Shown here: positions 52,101-60,388 of the stretch, piece by piece
Layout of the letters: the number at the start of each line of letters is the position of its first letter
Numbering within the stretch: the first letter of the stretch is position 1
Source of the DNA: an uncultured Sutterella sp.
GTDB taxonomy: Bacteria > Pseudomonadota > Gammaproteobacteria > Burkholderiales > Burkholderiaceae_F
Length of the DNA stretch: 64,000 nucleotides
Direction: 5' to 3'
NCBI GenBank assembly: GCA_902463725.1
Contig: CABQGK010000002.1
Span: 186,001-250,000 of the forward strand
Made by a program: the position numbers and the translations under genes
Notes under the pieces: model-generated
The model's input: the letters and a program-made list of their open reading frames with translations, nothing else
What the model was told of the DNA's origin: nothing
The model's database searches: none

Positions 52101-53255
52101 TTAGCGGATCTTGAGGGTGGAAAGACCGATCAAGACCAAAATAATCGTAATAATCCAAAAGCGCGTGACCACCTGTGTCTCTTTCCAACCCTTAAGCTCG
52201 AAGTGGTGGTGAATAGGCGCCATGAGAAACACGCGTTTGCCATGGGTGAGACGGAAGTAAACCGTCTGAATCATCACCGAGAGCGTCTCCACGACAAAGA
52301 TTCCCCCCATCACAGCAAGCACCAATTCTTGACGTGTGATCACGGCCAGCGTCCCAAGGCAGCCACCAAGCGCAAGTGCGCCCACGTCGCCCATGAACAC
52401 TTGCGCGGGGTGCGCATTAAACCAAAGAAAAGCAAGCCCAGCGCCAATCAGCGCCCCCGTTATCACAACCAGTTCGCCCGCGCCAGGAATATAGGGGAAA
52501 ATGAGGTAGCTCGAAAAGTCTGGACGCCCAACCACATAGGCAAAGATACCAAGCGCTCCACCCACCATCACAGACGGCAAAATCGCCAACCCATCGAGTC
52601 CATCGGTGAGATTGACCGCGTTGGAGCTACCGACAATGACCACGTAAGTAAAGAGCACAAAGCCAATGAGTCCAAAGGGTAGCGCAACATCTTTAAAGAA
52701 CGGAATCAATAGGTGTAGATTCGTTGAGACCTCAAGGGGGCAACCCGCCGCCCACCATGAAGCAACCGTCCCAAGAAGGCTGCCAGAGGACGGCACAGAA
52801 AGCGCAAACACCAAATAGAGCGCGGCGATGAGCCCAATCAGACTCTGCCAAGAGAATTTTTCTCGCGCACTCATCCCTTTGGGGTTATGGTGCACAACCT
52901 TACGATAATCATCGATCCAGCCAATCGCCCCGTAGCCAAGCGTGACAAAGAGCACCACCCAAATGAAGCGATTGGAGAGATCAGCCCAAAGTAGCGTCGA
53001 CAAAGTAATCGAAAAGAGAATGAGCGCCCCACCCATGGTTGGGGTGCCATCCTTGACGAGATGGCTCTTGGGACCGTTTTCACGTACGGCCTGCCCAAAA
53101 TGCATGGCTCGCAAGCGGGCAATCACCGTCGGGCCCAGCCAAAATCCCACAAAAAGTGAGGTAAGCGCGGCCATCACCGCACGAAGTGTCAGGTAGTTAA
53201 AGACATTAAAGCCCGAAATCGACTCGGACAGCCATCGAAAAAGTGCCAGCAGCAT
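52101..53255 (-). CDS. mraY: Phospho-N-acetylmuramoyl-pentapeptide transferase
   Basis: A 384-aa membrane enzyme making lipid I. Ten membrane helices; KDGTPTMGGALILFSI, the Asp pairs in GWIDDYRKVV and NLTDGLDGLAILP, and the loop VETLSVMIQTVYFRLTHGKR with HHHFELKGW are conserved. The gap to murF is 91 nt with no clear terminator. Confidence 0.98.
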   Translation of the reverse strand: MLLALFRWLSESISGFNVFNYLTLRAVMAALTSLFVGFWLGPTVIARLRAMHFGQAVRENGPKSHLVKDGTPTMGGALILFSITLSTLLWADLSNRFIWVVLFVTLGYGAIGWIDDYRKVVHHNPKGMSAREKFSWQSLIGLIAALYLVFALSVPSSGSLLGTVASWWAAGCPLEVSTNLHLLIPFFKDVALPFGLIGFVLFTYVVIVGSSNAVNLTDGLDGLAILPSVMVGGALGIFAYVVGRPDFSSYLIFPYIPGAGELVVITGALIGAGLAFLWFNAHPAQVFMGDVGALALGGCLGTLAVITRQELVLAVMGGIFVVETLSVMIQTVYFRLTHGKRVFLMAPIHHHFELKGWKETQVVTRFWIITIILVLIGLSTLKIR

Positions 53256-53346
53256 GACGTGTATCGCTTTATGGTTCTATCTTGTTATGGAGTATTTCCG
53301 TCGAGCGCGCCGCTCAAAGCTCAGCGCGCTAGCACTACGGTTCAAT

Positions 53347-54690
53347 TTAGGATTGTTGAAGCAGTTGGTCGACAAGGCGGTCTAGTCTCATGAAGTGGCT
53401 CGCCTTCACTGTCACCACCCCATGGGCGTTAGCAAGTCTTGCTGCAACAGCCTCAATCGACTCAAACGCTTCTGCCCCCTCGCCGAACGATTGGGCTGCT
53501 AGCGCAGCCAAGGGCCCCACCGTTAAGAGCTGATCGATGCCCACCTCTCGCGCGTACTCTCCAAGTTCACGGTGCATCTGCTCTGCACTGACACCAACCT
53601 CCCCCATGTCTCCGAGCACGTAGATCTTCGGCGAGATGGGGCTCGTTGCAAGCGCGGCCATGGTGGCGCGCACACTGTCGGGATTGGCATTGTACGCTTC
53701 ATCAATCACCAAGAGACGACCATCGGGCGTCTTTAAACGTGCCCCGCGTCCTCGCATATGAGAAAAGTCCGCCAGCCCCTTGTTGATCACTCGCTGCGGG
53801 ATCCCCGCCGCTAGCATGGCCGCATAGACCCCCGTCATGTTATGGACGGTGTGAGCACTCAGATCCTGCACTTTATGGGGTTGCCCATTAATGAGCAACA
53901 ACCCGTCACGCACTTCACCCACATAATCGGCTGCCACCCCTGGGGTGGTGCTGTAGGTGAGAACCTGCACGGAGCGAGCACGTGCCAAATCGCGCCAGAC
54001 ACCAAACTCAGGATCGTCGGCGGGCAACACGGCCGTACCATGTGGAGAAAGGCCCACAATCGCTAACCCATTTTCTCGTGCGCTTTCCCGTACGCCGTTG
54101 AGAAACTCCTGATGCTCGCGCTGCGCATTGGTCACCAACACGATGTCTGGACGCACCCAACTCGCTAGATAGGCCATTTCGCCCACATGATTGATGCCAG
54201 CCTCGATCACGGCACCGCGCTTTTGCGCGTCAAGCGCCTGCAGCGTCTTGGGCACCCCCACCTGATTGTTGAGATTGCCCTCGGTTGCCACCACAGCCTC
54301 GTCACCGTAGTGCGCACGTAACACCGCTGCGCACATCTCTTTGGTAGTGGTTTTCCCATTGCTACCCACCACCATCACTAGCACGCCTGTGAATTCACTA
54401 CGACAGAAAGCTCCCGCCTTCCCGTACGCCACGCCCGTATCGTCAACGACAATTTGCGCAATAGAGACCCCTTCTTGACGATGGTTCACCACAGCAGCCA
54501 CCGCGCCACGCGCTTCAGCCATCTTCACAAAGGCATGTCCGTCAAAATTCTCCCCAACGAGCGCAAAGAACACGTCGCCTGGCGCCGTTGTGCGGCTATC
54601 CGTAGAAAACCCAGTCACCGGCACAGAGCTAAAGACCTGCTCCGAAGGTTCAAGGGCCCTAGAGAGTTCATAAAGAGAAATAGGGATCAT
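53347..54690 (-). CDS. murF: UDP-MurNAc-tripeptide--D-Ala-D-Ala ligase
   Basis: A 447-aa Mur ligase that adds the dipeptide made by Ddl. FSTDSRTTAPGDVFFAL, ATP loop VVGSNGKTTTKEMCAA, TEGNLNNQVGVPKTL and VIDEAYNANPDSVRAT are MurF features. It begins 2 nt after the end of murE. Confidence 0.97.
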   Translation of the reverse strand: MIPISLYELSRALEPSEQVFSSVPVTGFSTDSRTTAPGDVFFALVGENFDGHAFVKMAEARGAVAAVVNHRQEGVSIAQIVVDDTGVAYGKAGAFCRSEFTGVLVMVVGSNGKTTTKEMCAAVLRAHYGDEAVVATEGNLNNQVGVPKTLQALDAQKRGAVIEAGINHVGEMAYLASWVRPDIVLVTNAQREHQEFLNGVRESARENGLAIVGLSPHGTAVLPADDPEFGVWRDLARARSVQVLTYSTTPGVAADYVGEVRDGLLLINGQPHKVQDLSAHTVHNMTGVYAAMLAAGIPQRVINKGLADFSHMRGRGARLKTPDGRLLVIDEAYNANPDSVRATMAALATSPISPKIYVLGDMGEVGVSAEQMHRELGEYAREVGIDQLLTVGPLAALAAQSFGEGAEAFESIEAVAARLANAHGVVTVKASHFMRLDRLVDQLLQQS

Positions 54691-54692
54691 GT

Positions 54693-56219
54693 TTAGTTCT
54701 CCGAGCCCATCGAAGCGCGTGTACGCCGTTCGTTGAAAGCCGCTTTAACGACTTCTTGATCCGAAAAGTAGTGATGCACCGTACCGATAATCTGGTAGGT
54801 TTCATGCCCTTTACCAGCCACAAGAATCACGTCTTCTGGCGCTGCTTCGAGCACCGCCATCTTGATAGCCGCCGCACGATCGCGCTCCGTGCGCAATGTG
54901 GAGAGCGATGCCGTAATCTGCGCGATGATCGCATCGGGATCTTCGGTACGGGGGTTATCGCTCGTGACAATGACATGGTCGGCTAGACGTGCTGCGATGG
55001 CCCCCATAATGGGCCGCTTGCCGCTATCACGATCGCCCCCACACCCAAAGACTGCCCAAAGCGCGCCGCCGCGCGCCTGAGCAACCACACGAAGGCTTTC
55101 AAGGGCCTTTTCGAGCGCGTCTGGCGTGTGGCTATAGTCGACCACAGCAAGGGGAGAAGCCTTAGCGCTCAGGAGTTGCATGCGACCAGGAGGACTTGGC
55201 AAAGTGCTCAGCAACCCAACCGCCGCCTCGGCGTTAAACCCCATAGCGAGCACCGTAGCAAGCGCCTGCATAGCGTTGCTGACGTTGAAGTCGCCAACCT
55301 GCGGCAAATGCACGCTGTGCAATACTCCATCGATGTTAAGCGTAAACTCGATCCCCTCACGGCTCAAGCGAATCCGCTCAGCACTCAGCACATGCGCAAT
55401 TGGCAATTCGCCGAGTTTGCGGCAGCGAGCGCTCTCAGCGCATCGCTGCGTTGTTCCCCAAAGGGGTACGCCGTGGGCATGCGCGACCTCGGCCATCAGA
55501 GCTGCCGCGGGATCGTCGAGGTTCACCACAGCGGCCTTGAGCGTCGGCCAAGCAAAAAGTAGCGACTTCGCTTGCCCATAGGCTTGCATGGTCTTGTGAT
55601 AGTCCAAGTGGTCGCGCGTCAAATTGGTAAAGACCGCTACTTCAAAATGCGCCCCATTCAGGCGCCCTTGCTCAAGTCCCACGGAGCTTGCTTCAATCGC
55701 AAAGGCGCTCGCACCCGCATCACGCACCGTCGCAAACAATGCCTGTAAATTAATCGCATCCGGGGTCGTCAATTCTGGCACCTCAAAACGCTGCTCACCG
55801 AGCTTTGCGCCCACCGTACCGAGCACCGCACAGGGTAGGCTCAAGCGTGTGAGCAACGATGCAATCCAGTGCGTCGTTGTTGTTTTACCGTTGGTGCCGG
55901 TGACTGCCACGCCGCGCAGCGCTGCAGAAGGGTTGCCATAAAAATGCGCAGCGATCTCACCAATTTTCTGCGCAAGCCCCTTGGCCATGAACATGGGCAC
56001 GCCCGCTGCAGGCAGTGGAGCCGATGGCGTTTCAAGAATCACCCCCGAGGCGCCGCGCGCCACCGCAACAGGGATAAAATGCCGGCCATCTTGGTGCGCA
56101 CCCGGTAGTGCCACAAACACGTCACCAGGGTTGATCTCGCGACTATCAAGTCGCAGACGCGTTCCTGCACGCGCAATGCCCTTTAGCCACGCAATGGCTT
56201 CAGAGATGTCTTTTTGCAT
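54693..56219 (-). CDS. murE: UDP-MurNAc-dipeptide--meso-DAP ligase
   Basis: A 508-aa Mur ligase adding the third residue. LRLDSREINPGDVFVALPG; ATP loop GTNGKTTTTHWIAS; DYSHTPDALEKAL. The DNPR motif that selects meso-diaminopimelate is present in TSDNPRTEDPDAI. It lies 77 nt after ftsI. Confidence 0.97.
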   Translation of the reverse strand: MQKDISEAIAWLKGIARAGTRLRLDSREINPGDVFVALPGAHQDGRHFIPVAVARGASGVILETPSAPLPAAGVPMFMAKGLAQKIGEIAAHFYGNPSAALRGVAVTGTNGKTTTTHWIASLLTRLSLPCAVLGTVGAKLGEQRFEVPELTTPDAINLQALFATVRDAGASAFAIEASSVGLEQGRLNGAHFEVAVFTNLTRDHLDYHKTMQAYGQAKSLLFAWPTLKAAVVNLDDPAAALMAEVAHAHGVPLWGTTQRCAESARCRKLGELPIAHVLSAERIRLSREGIEFTLNIDGVLHSVHLPQVGDFNVSNAMQALATVLAMGFNAEAAVGLLSTLPSPPGRMQLLSAKASPLAVVDYSHTPDALEKALESLRVVAQARGGALWAVFGCGGDRDSGKRPIMGAIAARLADHVIVTSDNPRTEDPDAIIAQITASLSTLRTERDRAAAIKMAVLEAAPEDVILVAGKGHETYQIIGTVHHYFSDQEVVKAAFNERRTRASMGSEN

Positions 56220-56296
56220 ATTGCCTCTACTACTCTCTCAGTATCTTTTGAGCGGAAAAGCCCTGCCGCAGTGCTGCCGCAGAGCCTTACCTCACA

Positions 56297-58126
56297 TTAT
56301 TTCTTCTTCGCTGGCGCGCCTGCTGGAGTCACATTCGCAACCTCTTTGTCGTCGGGGCTCACGAGTAACGTCCTCAGCGCCCCTTCTGCGACCTCATTAA
56401 AGACTGGTGCAGCAACCGTGCCGCCATAACGCGCGTTCTTCGGTTCGTCAACCATAACGGCCACGATAAACCGCGGCTGACTTGCTGGCACAATACCAAC
56501 AAAACTCGCGACCACATCGCGGGTATAGACACCGTTCTTGGCTTTAAGTGCCGTACCTGTCTTACCCGCCACGGTATAACCTTCGAGCTTAACGCGCGTA
56601 GCTGTACCCCCTGCGCGTACCGTATCCATCATCATTGCGCGCATGGTGCGAGCGGTCTCAGGTTTGAAGACCTGCACACCTTTGAGCTCCGTGCCTTCGG
56701 GGCGTTTAAAGAGCGTCAAATCAATCACATCTCCATTGCGCGCAAGCGCTGTATAGGCACGCACAAGTTGCAGAAGCGAAACAGAAATGCCGTGTCCGTA
56801 GCTAATGGTGGCCTGTTCAATGGGGCGCCAGCTCTTGCCTGGGCGCAGACGACCCGATGAGGCGCCTGGAAAGCCTATTTGTGGCGCGCGACCAAAACCA
56901 AGCTCCGAATATGTCTCGTAGAGCGTTGTGGCTGGAATTTCTAAGGCAATCTTCGAGGTTCCGATATTGGAGGATTTCGCCACCACTTGCGCCACGGTCA
57001 GTAGCCCGTAGTTATGCGTGTCCCCAATCGTTCTATCGCCAATCGTGAGTTTGCCAGGTGCTGTCTGGATGGTGGTGAGCGGATCCACAATCCCCATATC
57101 AATTGCCTTGGCAATCGCAAAGGGTTTCATCGTCGAGCCAGGCTCAAACATATCCGTGAGTACGCGGTTACGCATCCGCTCGAAGTTCACACTCGAGCGG
57201 TCATTGGGGTCATAGGTGGGCTCGTTAACCAGAGCGATGATTTCTCCCGTATGCACATCCGCTACCACCACGGCACCCGCCACAGCATTGACTTCCTTGA
57301 CACGCCGAGAAAGCGCTTCATAGGCCAAAAACTGTACGCGAGAGTCTATAGAGAGCTGTACATCCTGCCCAGGCTCTGCTTCTTTAGTCCAGACATCATC
57401 AACAATACGGCCTCGGCGGTCTCGGATCACGCGCCTTGCCCCCGTCTGTCCAGAGAGCACATAGTCCTTGGCGAGCTCGACCCCTTCTTGTCCATGGTCA
57501 CCCCAGTCGGTAAAGCCCAAAATATGGGCCATCACGGGACCATCAGGGTATTGACGACGACTCTCGGGCGAGACACCAATACCAGGAACATTGAGTTCAC
57601 GCACGGCCTCACCAACCGCAAGATCGCGATTACGGGATAGGTAGACAAAGTTTTTTTGACTATTTTTGGCCAGCTTGTCAAAGAGCTCACCTGCAGGCAT
57701 ACCCAAAATCTTTGCCACGTCCTTTAGCTTGGCCTTGTCGCTCATGTCCACAAATTGTGGGTCAGCCCAAATGCTGCGCGCCGGCTGACTCGAAGCAAGC
57801 ACGACGCCATTGCGGTCAAGGATGTTGCCGCGTGCACCTTCAATGGAAATGGTACGCGCATAGCGGATTTCCCCCTGATTCTGGAGAAAATCACTGTTGT
57901 AGAGCTGCAAATAGCCCACGCGCCCGACCAGCACAATCATGCCGAGCACAATCAAAAAAAGCACAAAGTAACTACGCCAAGGCGGAATCGGAATGACGAT
58001 CAGAGGCTCTGCTTCGCGTTTAGGCTTAGCTTTGCGGGCAACGCGATCGCGCTCAAGCAACTTGAGCACGAGATCCCAGAGTGCCATGAGCCGCTCCTCT
58101 AGCCAGCGCATGAAAAGGTTTCTCAC
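56297..58126 (-). CDS. ftsI: Septal transpeptidase FtsI (PBP3)
   Basis: A 609-aa class B penicillin-binding protein. Cytoplasmic N-terminus of about 50 residues, one membrane helix (about 51-71), a pedestal domain with ARGNILDRNGVVLA, and a transpeptidase domain. Active-site motifs: STMK (Ser331 to Lys334), SSN (385-387) and KTGT (522-525). The C-terminus ends in APAKKK. It overlaps ftsL by 4 nt; a start at residue 14 is also possible. Confidence 0.97.
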   Translation of the reverse strand: MRNLFMRWLEERLMALWDLVLKLLERDRVARKAKPKREAEPLIVIPIPPWRSYFVLFLIVLGMIVLVGRVGYLQLYNSDFLQNQGEIRYARTISIEGARGNILDRNGVVLASSQPARSIWADPQFVDMSDKAKLKDVAKILGMPAGELFDKLAKNSQKNFVYLSRNRDLAVGEAVRELNVPGIGVSPESRRQYPDGPVMAHILGFTDWGDHGQEGVELAKDYVLSGQTGARRVIRDRRGRIVDDVWTKEAEPGQDVQLSIDSRVQFLAYEALSRRVKEVNAVAGAVVVADVHTGEIIALVNEPTYDPNDRSSVNFERMRNRVLTDMFEPGSTMKPFAIAKAIDMGIVDPLTTIQTAPGKLTIGDRTIGDTHNYGLLTVAQVVAKSSNIGTSKIALEIPATTLYETYSELGFGRAPQIGFPGASSGRLRPGKSWRPIEQATISYGHGISVSLLQLVRAYTALARNGDVIDLTLFKRPEGTELKGVQVFKPETARTMRAMMMDTVRAGGTATRVKLEGYTVAGKTGTALKAKNGVYTRDVVASFVGIVPASQPRFIVAVMVDEPKNARYGGTVAAPVFNEVAEGALRTLLVSPDDKEVANVTPAGAPAKKK

Positions 58127-58488
58127 GGCTTGGCCTCCTGCGACTTGTTCTCCAGAGCGCTCTTTTGCGGGATGACATCAAAGTCAACATGCGTGACACG
58201 ATGATTCTCATCCATCACAAGACTCACCGTGTTTTCACTCTTAGCTTCTTCAAGACCCAAGTTCGAGGCACCTTGTGAGACAGCGCTCGGTAAGGCAGCT
58301 CGACGGATCTTCAGTAACAAGTCCGCTTGATCGTCCGAGAGGCGGCGACCAATGTCAACTGCACGCTCGTGCTCGACAAAGAGGGTGCGGATCTCATAGC
58401 GCTGCTGCACAAGCGTAATCGCCATGCCCAAAACGACGATCACAAAAAACGTCGTGAAGATGAACTGAAGCAATCCCATCCGGTGCAT
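58123..58488 (-). CDS. ftsL: Cell division protein FtsL
   Basis: A 121-aa bitopic divisome protein: membrane helix at about 4-25 (GLLQFIFTTFFVIVVLGMAI), then a short coiled coil (YEIRTLFVEHERAVDIGRRL). I chose the ATG at 58488, with GGAGG spanning the end of rsmH just upstream; the longer frame inside rsmH is not supported. The periplasmic tail beyond the coiled coil is longer than in E. coli. Confidence 0.9.
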   Translation of the reverse strand: MHRMGLLQFIFTTFFVIVVLGMAITLVQQRYEIRTLFVEHERAVDIGRRLSDDQADLLLKIRRAALPSAVSQGASNLGLEEAKSENTVSLVMDENHRVTHVDFDVIPQKSALENKSQEAKP

Positions 58489-58493
58489 GATGC

Positions 58494-59573
58494 TCAGTCC
58501 TCCACGATCGCCGTTTGGGTGCGCGTTGCCAAGCGCAAAATCGCTGAGCGTGCACGCGGATTCGCCGCGCACTCATCTTGCCCAGGTCGGATACGCTCTA
58601 CATCGCACAGCAAGGGTGCGGGGAGTTGATCGGGTCTAAGAGGAAGCCGCGGATCAATGGCGCGCTCGGGATGTGCACAACGCTCAAAGAACTGCTTGAC
58701 AATACGGTCCTCCAAGCTATGGAAGGTAATCACCGCAAGCCGCCCCCCTGGATTCAAGAGTTTCAGCGCCCCATCGAGCGCAGTACGTAGCTCATCGAGC
58801 TCGTGATTAATGGCAATACGGATCGCTTGAAAGGTTCGCGTTGCGGGGTGTTGTCCTGGATCCTTACGGTTTTTCGGCACCACACTCGCCACTAGATTGG
58901 CAAGCCCCTGAGTGCTCTGAATCGGAGCGCTCGCACGACGCTCAACGATGGCGCGTGCTATTTGTCGCGCAAAACGCTCTTCGCCATAGACACGCAACAC
59001 CTCAGCGAGTTCCGCTTCCGTGACCTGAGCGAGCCACTCTGCAGCGGTCATCCCTGAACTTGTATCCATACGCATGTCCAAGGGGCCATCCATACGGAAA
59101 GAGAAACCACGGCGTGCATCGTCAATCTGTGGGGAGGACACGCCGATATCTAAAAAAACGCCATCTACTCGAGAAATGCCCTCGGCCAGCAAAGTGGGGA
59201 GAATCTGGGAAAAGGGAACATGCAGGATCCTAAAGCGTGCATCGACAATGTTGCGCGCGGCGGCAATGGCCTCTGGATCACGGTCAAAAGCAATGAGGCG
59301 CCCCTTCTCGGACAAGCGCGAAAGAATGCGGCGCGAGTGCCCTCCGCGCCCGAACGTCCCATCGATATAGAGACCATCGGGGTTGTGAACCAAGACCTGC
59401 GGGGCCTCCTCACCTAATACGGAGACGTGCGTAAACACTGTACTCGCTTCTGACACTGCTGAACTCGAAGGTTGTTTTTCTGGGCATCCGCGCGCCACGA
59501 TAGAACGTAGAACGTGCGAACAATTCTTTCTGGGAGATGAAATGAAAAAGTTAATCGCGTGCGGTCTGCACAC
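58494..59573 (-). CDS. rsmH: 16S rRNA (cytosine(1402)-N4)-methyltransferase
   Basis: A methyltransferase of up to 359 aa acting on the ribosomal P site. THVSVLGEEAPQVLV, DGTFGRGGHSRRILSRL, GVFLDIGVSSPQIDDARRGFSFR and ITFHSLEDRIVKQFF are diagnostic. The start is uncertain: I give the longest GTG start (59573), but conserved protein begins near residue 47, and GTG codons at residue 40 (59456) or 46 are good alternatives. Between mraZ and ftsL. Confidence 0.93.
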   Translation of the reverse strand: MCRPHAINFFISSPRKNCSHVLRSIVARGCPEKQPSSSAVSEASTVFTHVSVLGEEAPQVLVHNPDGLYIDGTFGRGGHSRRILSRLSEKGRLIAFDRDPEAIAAARNIVDARFRILHVPFSQILPTLLAEGISRVDGVFLDIGVSSPQIDDARRGFSFRMDGPLDMRMDTSSGMTAAEWLAQVTEAELAEVLRVYGEERFARQIARAIVERRASAPIQSTQGLANLVASVVPKNRKDPGQHPATRTFQAIRIAINHELDELRTALDGALKLLNPGGRLAVITFHSLEDRIVKQFFERCAHPERAIDPRLPLRPDQLPAPLLCDVERIRPGQDECAANPRARSAILRLATRTQTAIVED

Positions 59574-59596
59574 TATCTCTTACGGAAAAATAGTCC

Positions 59597-60019
59597 TCAG
59601 AAAGTGAAGTCGATGCTCTCAAGGTCGATCTGCTCAGCATTCGCTGTCATGGTGAGCCACTTCTGGCGATCCCAAATTTCAAAATGCTCGCCCATGCCTA
59701 CCAAGGCCACCTCGCGCGTCAGAGCACCGAGCGCTCGGAGCTCAACGGGTATCAGAAGGCGTCCTGCACTATCGCACAGTACGTCCACTGCACTACCTAA
59801 AACAAATCGCACGAAGCCGCGCGCAGTGCTTGGCAGCGCAGCAAGCGCCGCGCGCTTCTGCTCCCAAACGCCGCGAGGATAGAGCACTAGACAGCCATCG
59901 GGATGACGCGTGAGCGTCACCTGCCCGTCACAAAGCGCAACAAGCGCTTCCTTGTGTCGAGCAGGCATCAGCAGGCGCCCTTTTTGATCGAGCGTCAGAA
60001 AAGATGTCCCTTGAAACAC
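59597..60019 (-). CDS. mraZ: Transcriptional regulator MraZ
   Basis: A 140-aa double-AbrB-fold DNA-binding protein that regulates the dcw cluster. Starts MFQGTSFLTLDQKGRLLMPARH, with the second repeat at VDVLCDSAGRLLIPVELRALG. First gene of the cluster. TGGGA boxes just upstream fit the site bound by MraZ in E. coli, so it probably controls its own operon. Confidence 0.95.
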   Translation of the reverse strand: MFQGTSFLTLDQKGRLLMPARHKEALVALCDGQVTLTRHPDGCLVLYPRGVWEQKRAALAALPSTARGFVRFVLGSAVDVLCDSAGRLLIPVELRALGALTREVALVGMGEHFEIWDRQKWLTMTANAEQIDLESIDFTF

Positions 60020-60388
60020 GCTGAAGCCTCACTCAGTGAATGGGCAAAAAGGACCTATCCCACACGATAGATACACTTTCCCACTTTCTCCCACTTTAAT
60101 CCGTCACTTTACATAGGGCATCCTCTATGAGTCAAGGCTATTAGCAATTTTTTTCTATTGTCACAAACCGCTCAAACGCCCTCACCGTCTTTGCGAGCGG
60201 CATGTGCCGAAATGGGCTAGCCGTTGTGGTATTGTTGTGGCTATTACAGACACGCATTTTCGGGCTAGGCTGGTGCAAACAGCACCCTCAAGCGCGATCG
60301 CTACCGCTTTCTCTTCCCTGCGAAGTGGGGTGCACAGCATATTGCGCAAAGACCGCCCTCGCTCCGACGACTTTCACACCAACAAACT
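60020..60388. other. Divergent control region of mraZ and the acyl-CoA synthetase
   Basis: Contains the TGGGA boxes near mraZ. The right part (about 60150-60388) has no clear promoter or gene; frames reading into the synthetase from 60202 are out of frame with it. Confidence 0.5.
60058..60093 (-). promoter_or_regulatory. Probable MraZ operator (TGGGA boxes)
   Basis: Read leftward, TGGGA occurs at 60093-60089 and 60083-60079, exactly 10 bp apart, and again at 60062-60058, 21 bp further. TGGG repeats about 10 bp apart upstream of mraZ are the known MraZ target. A TTGACT about 45 bp upstream is a possible -35. Confidence 0.7.
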
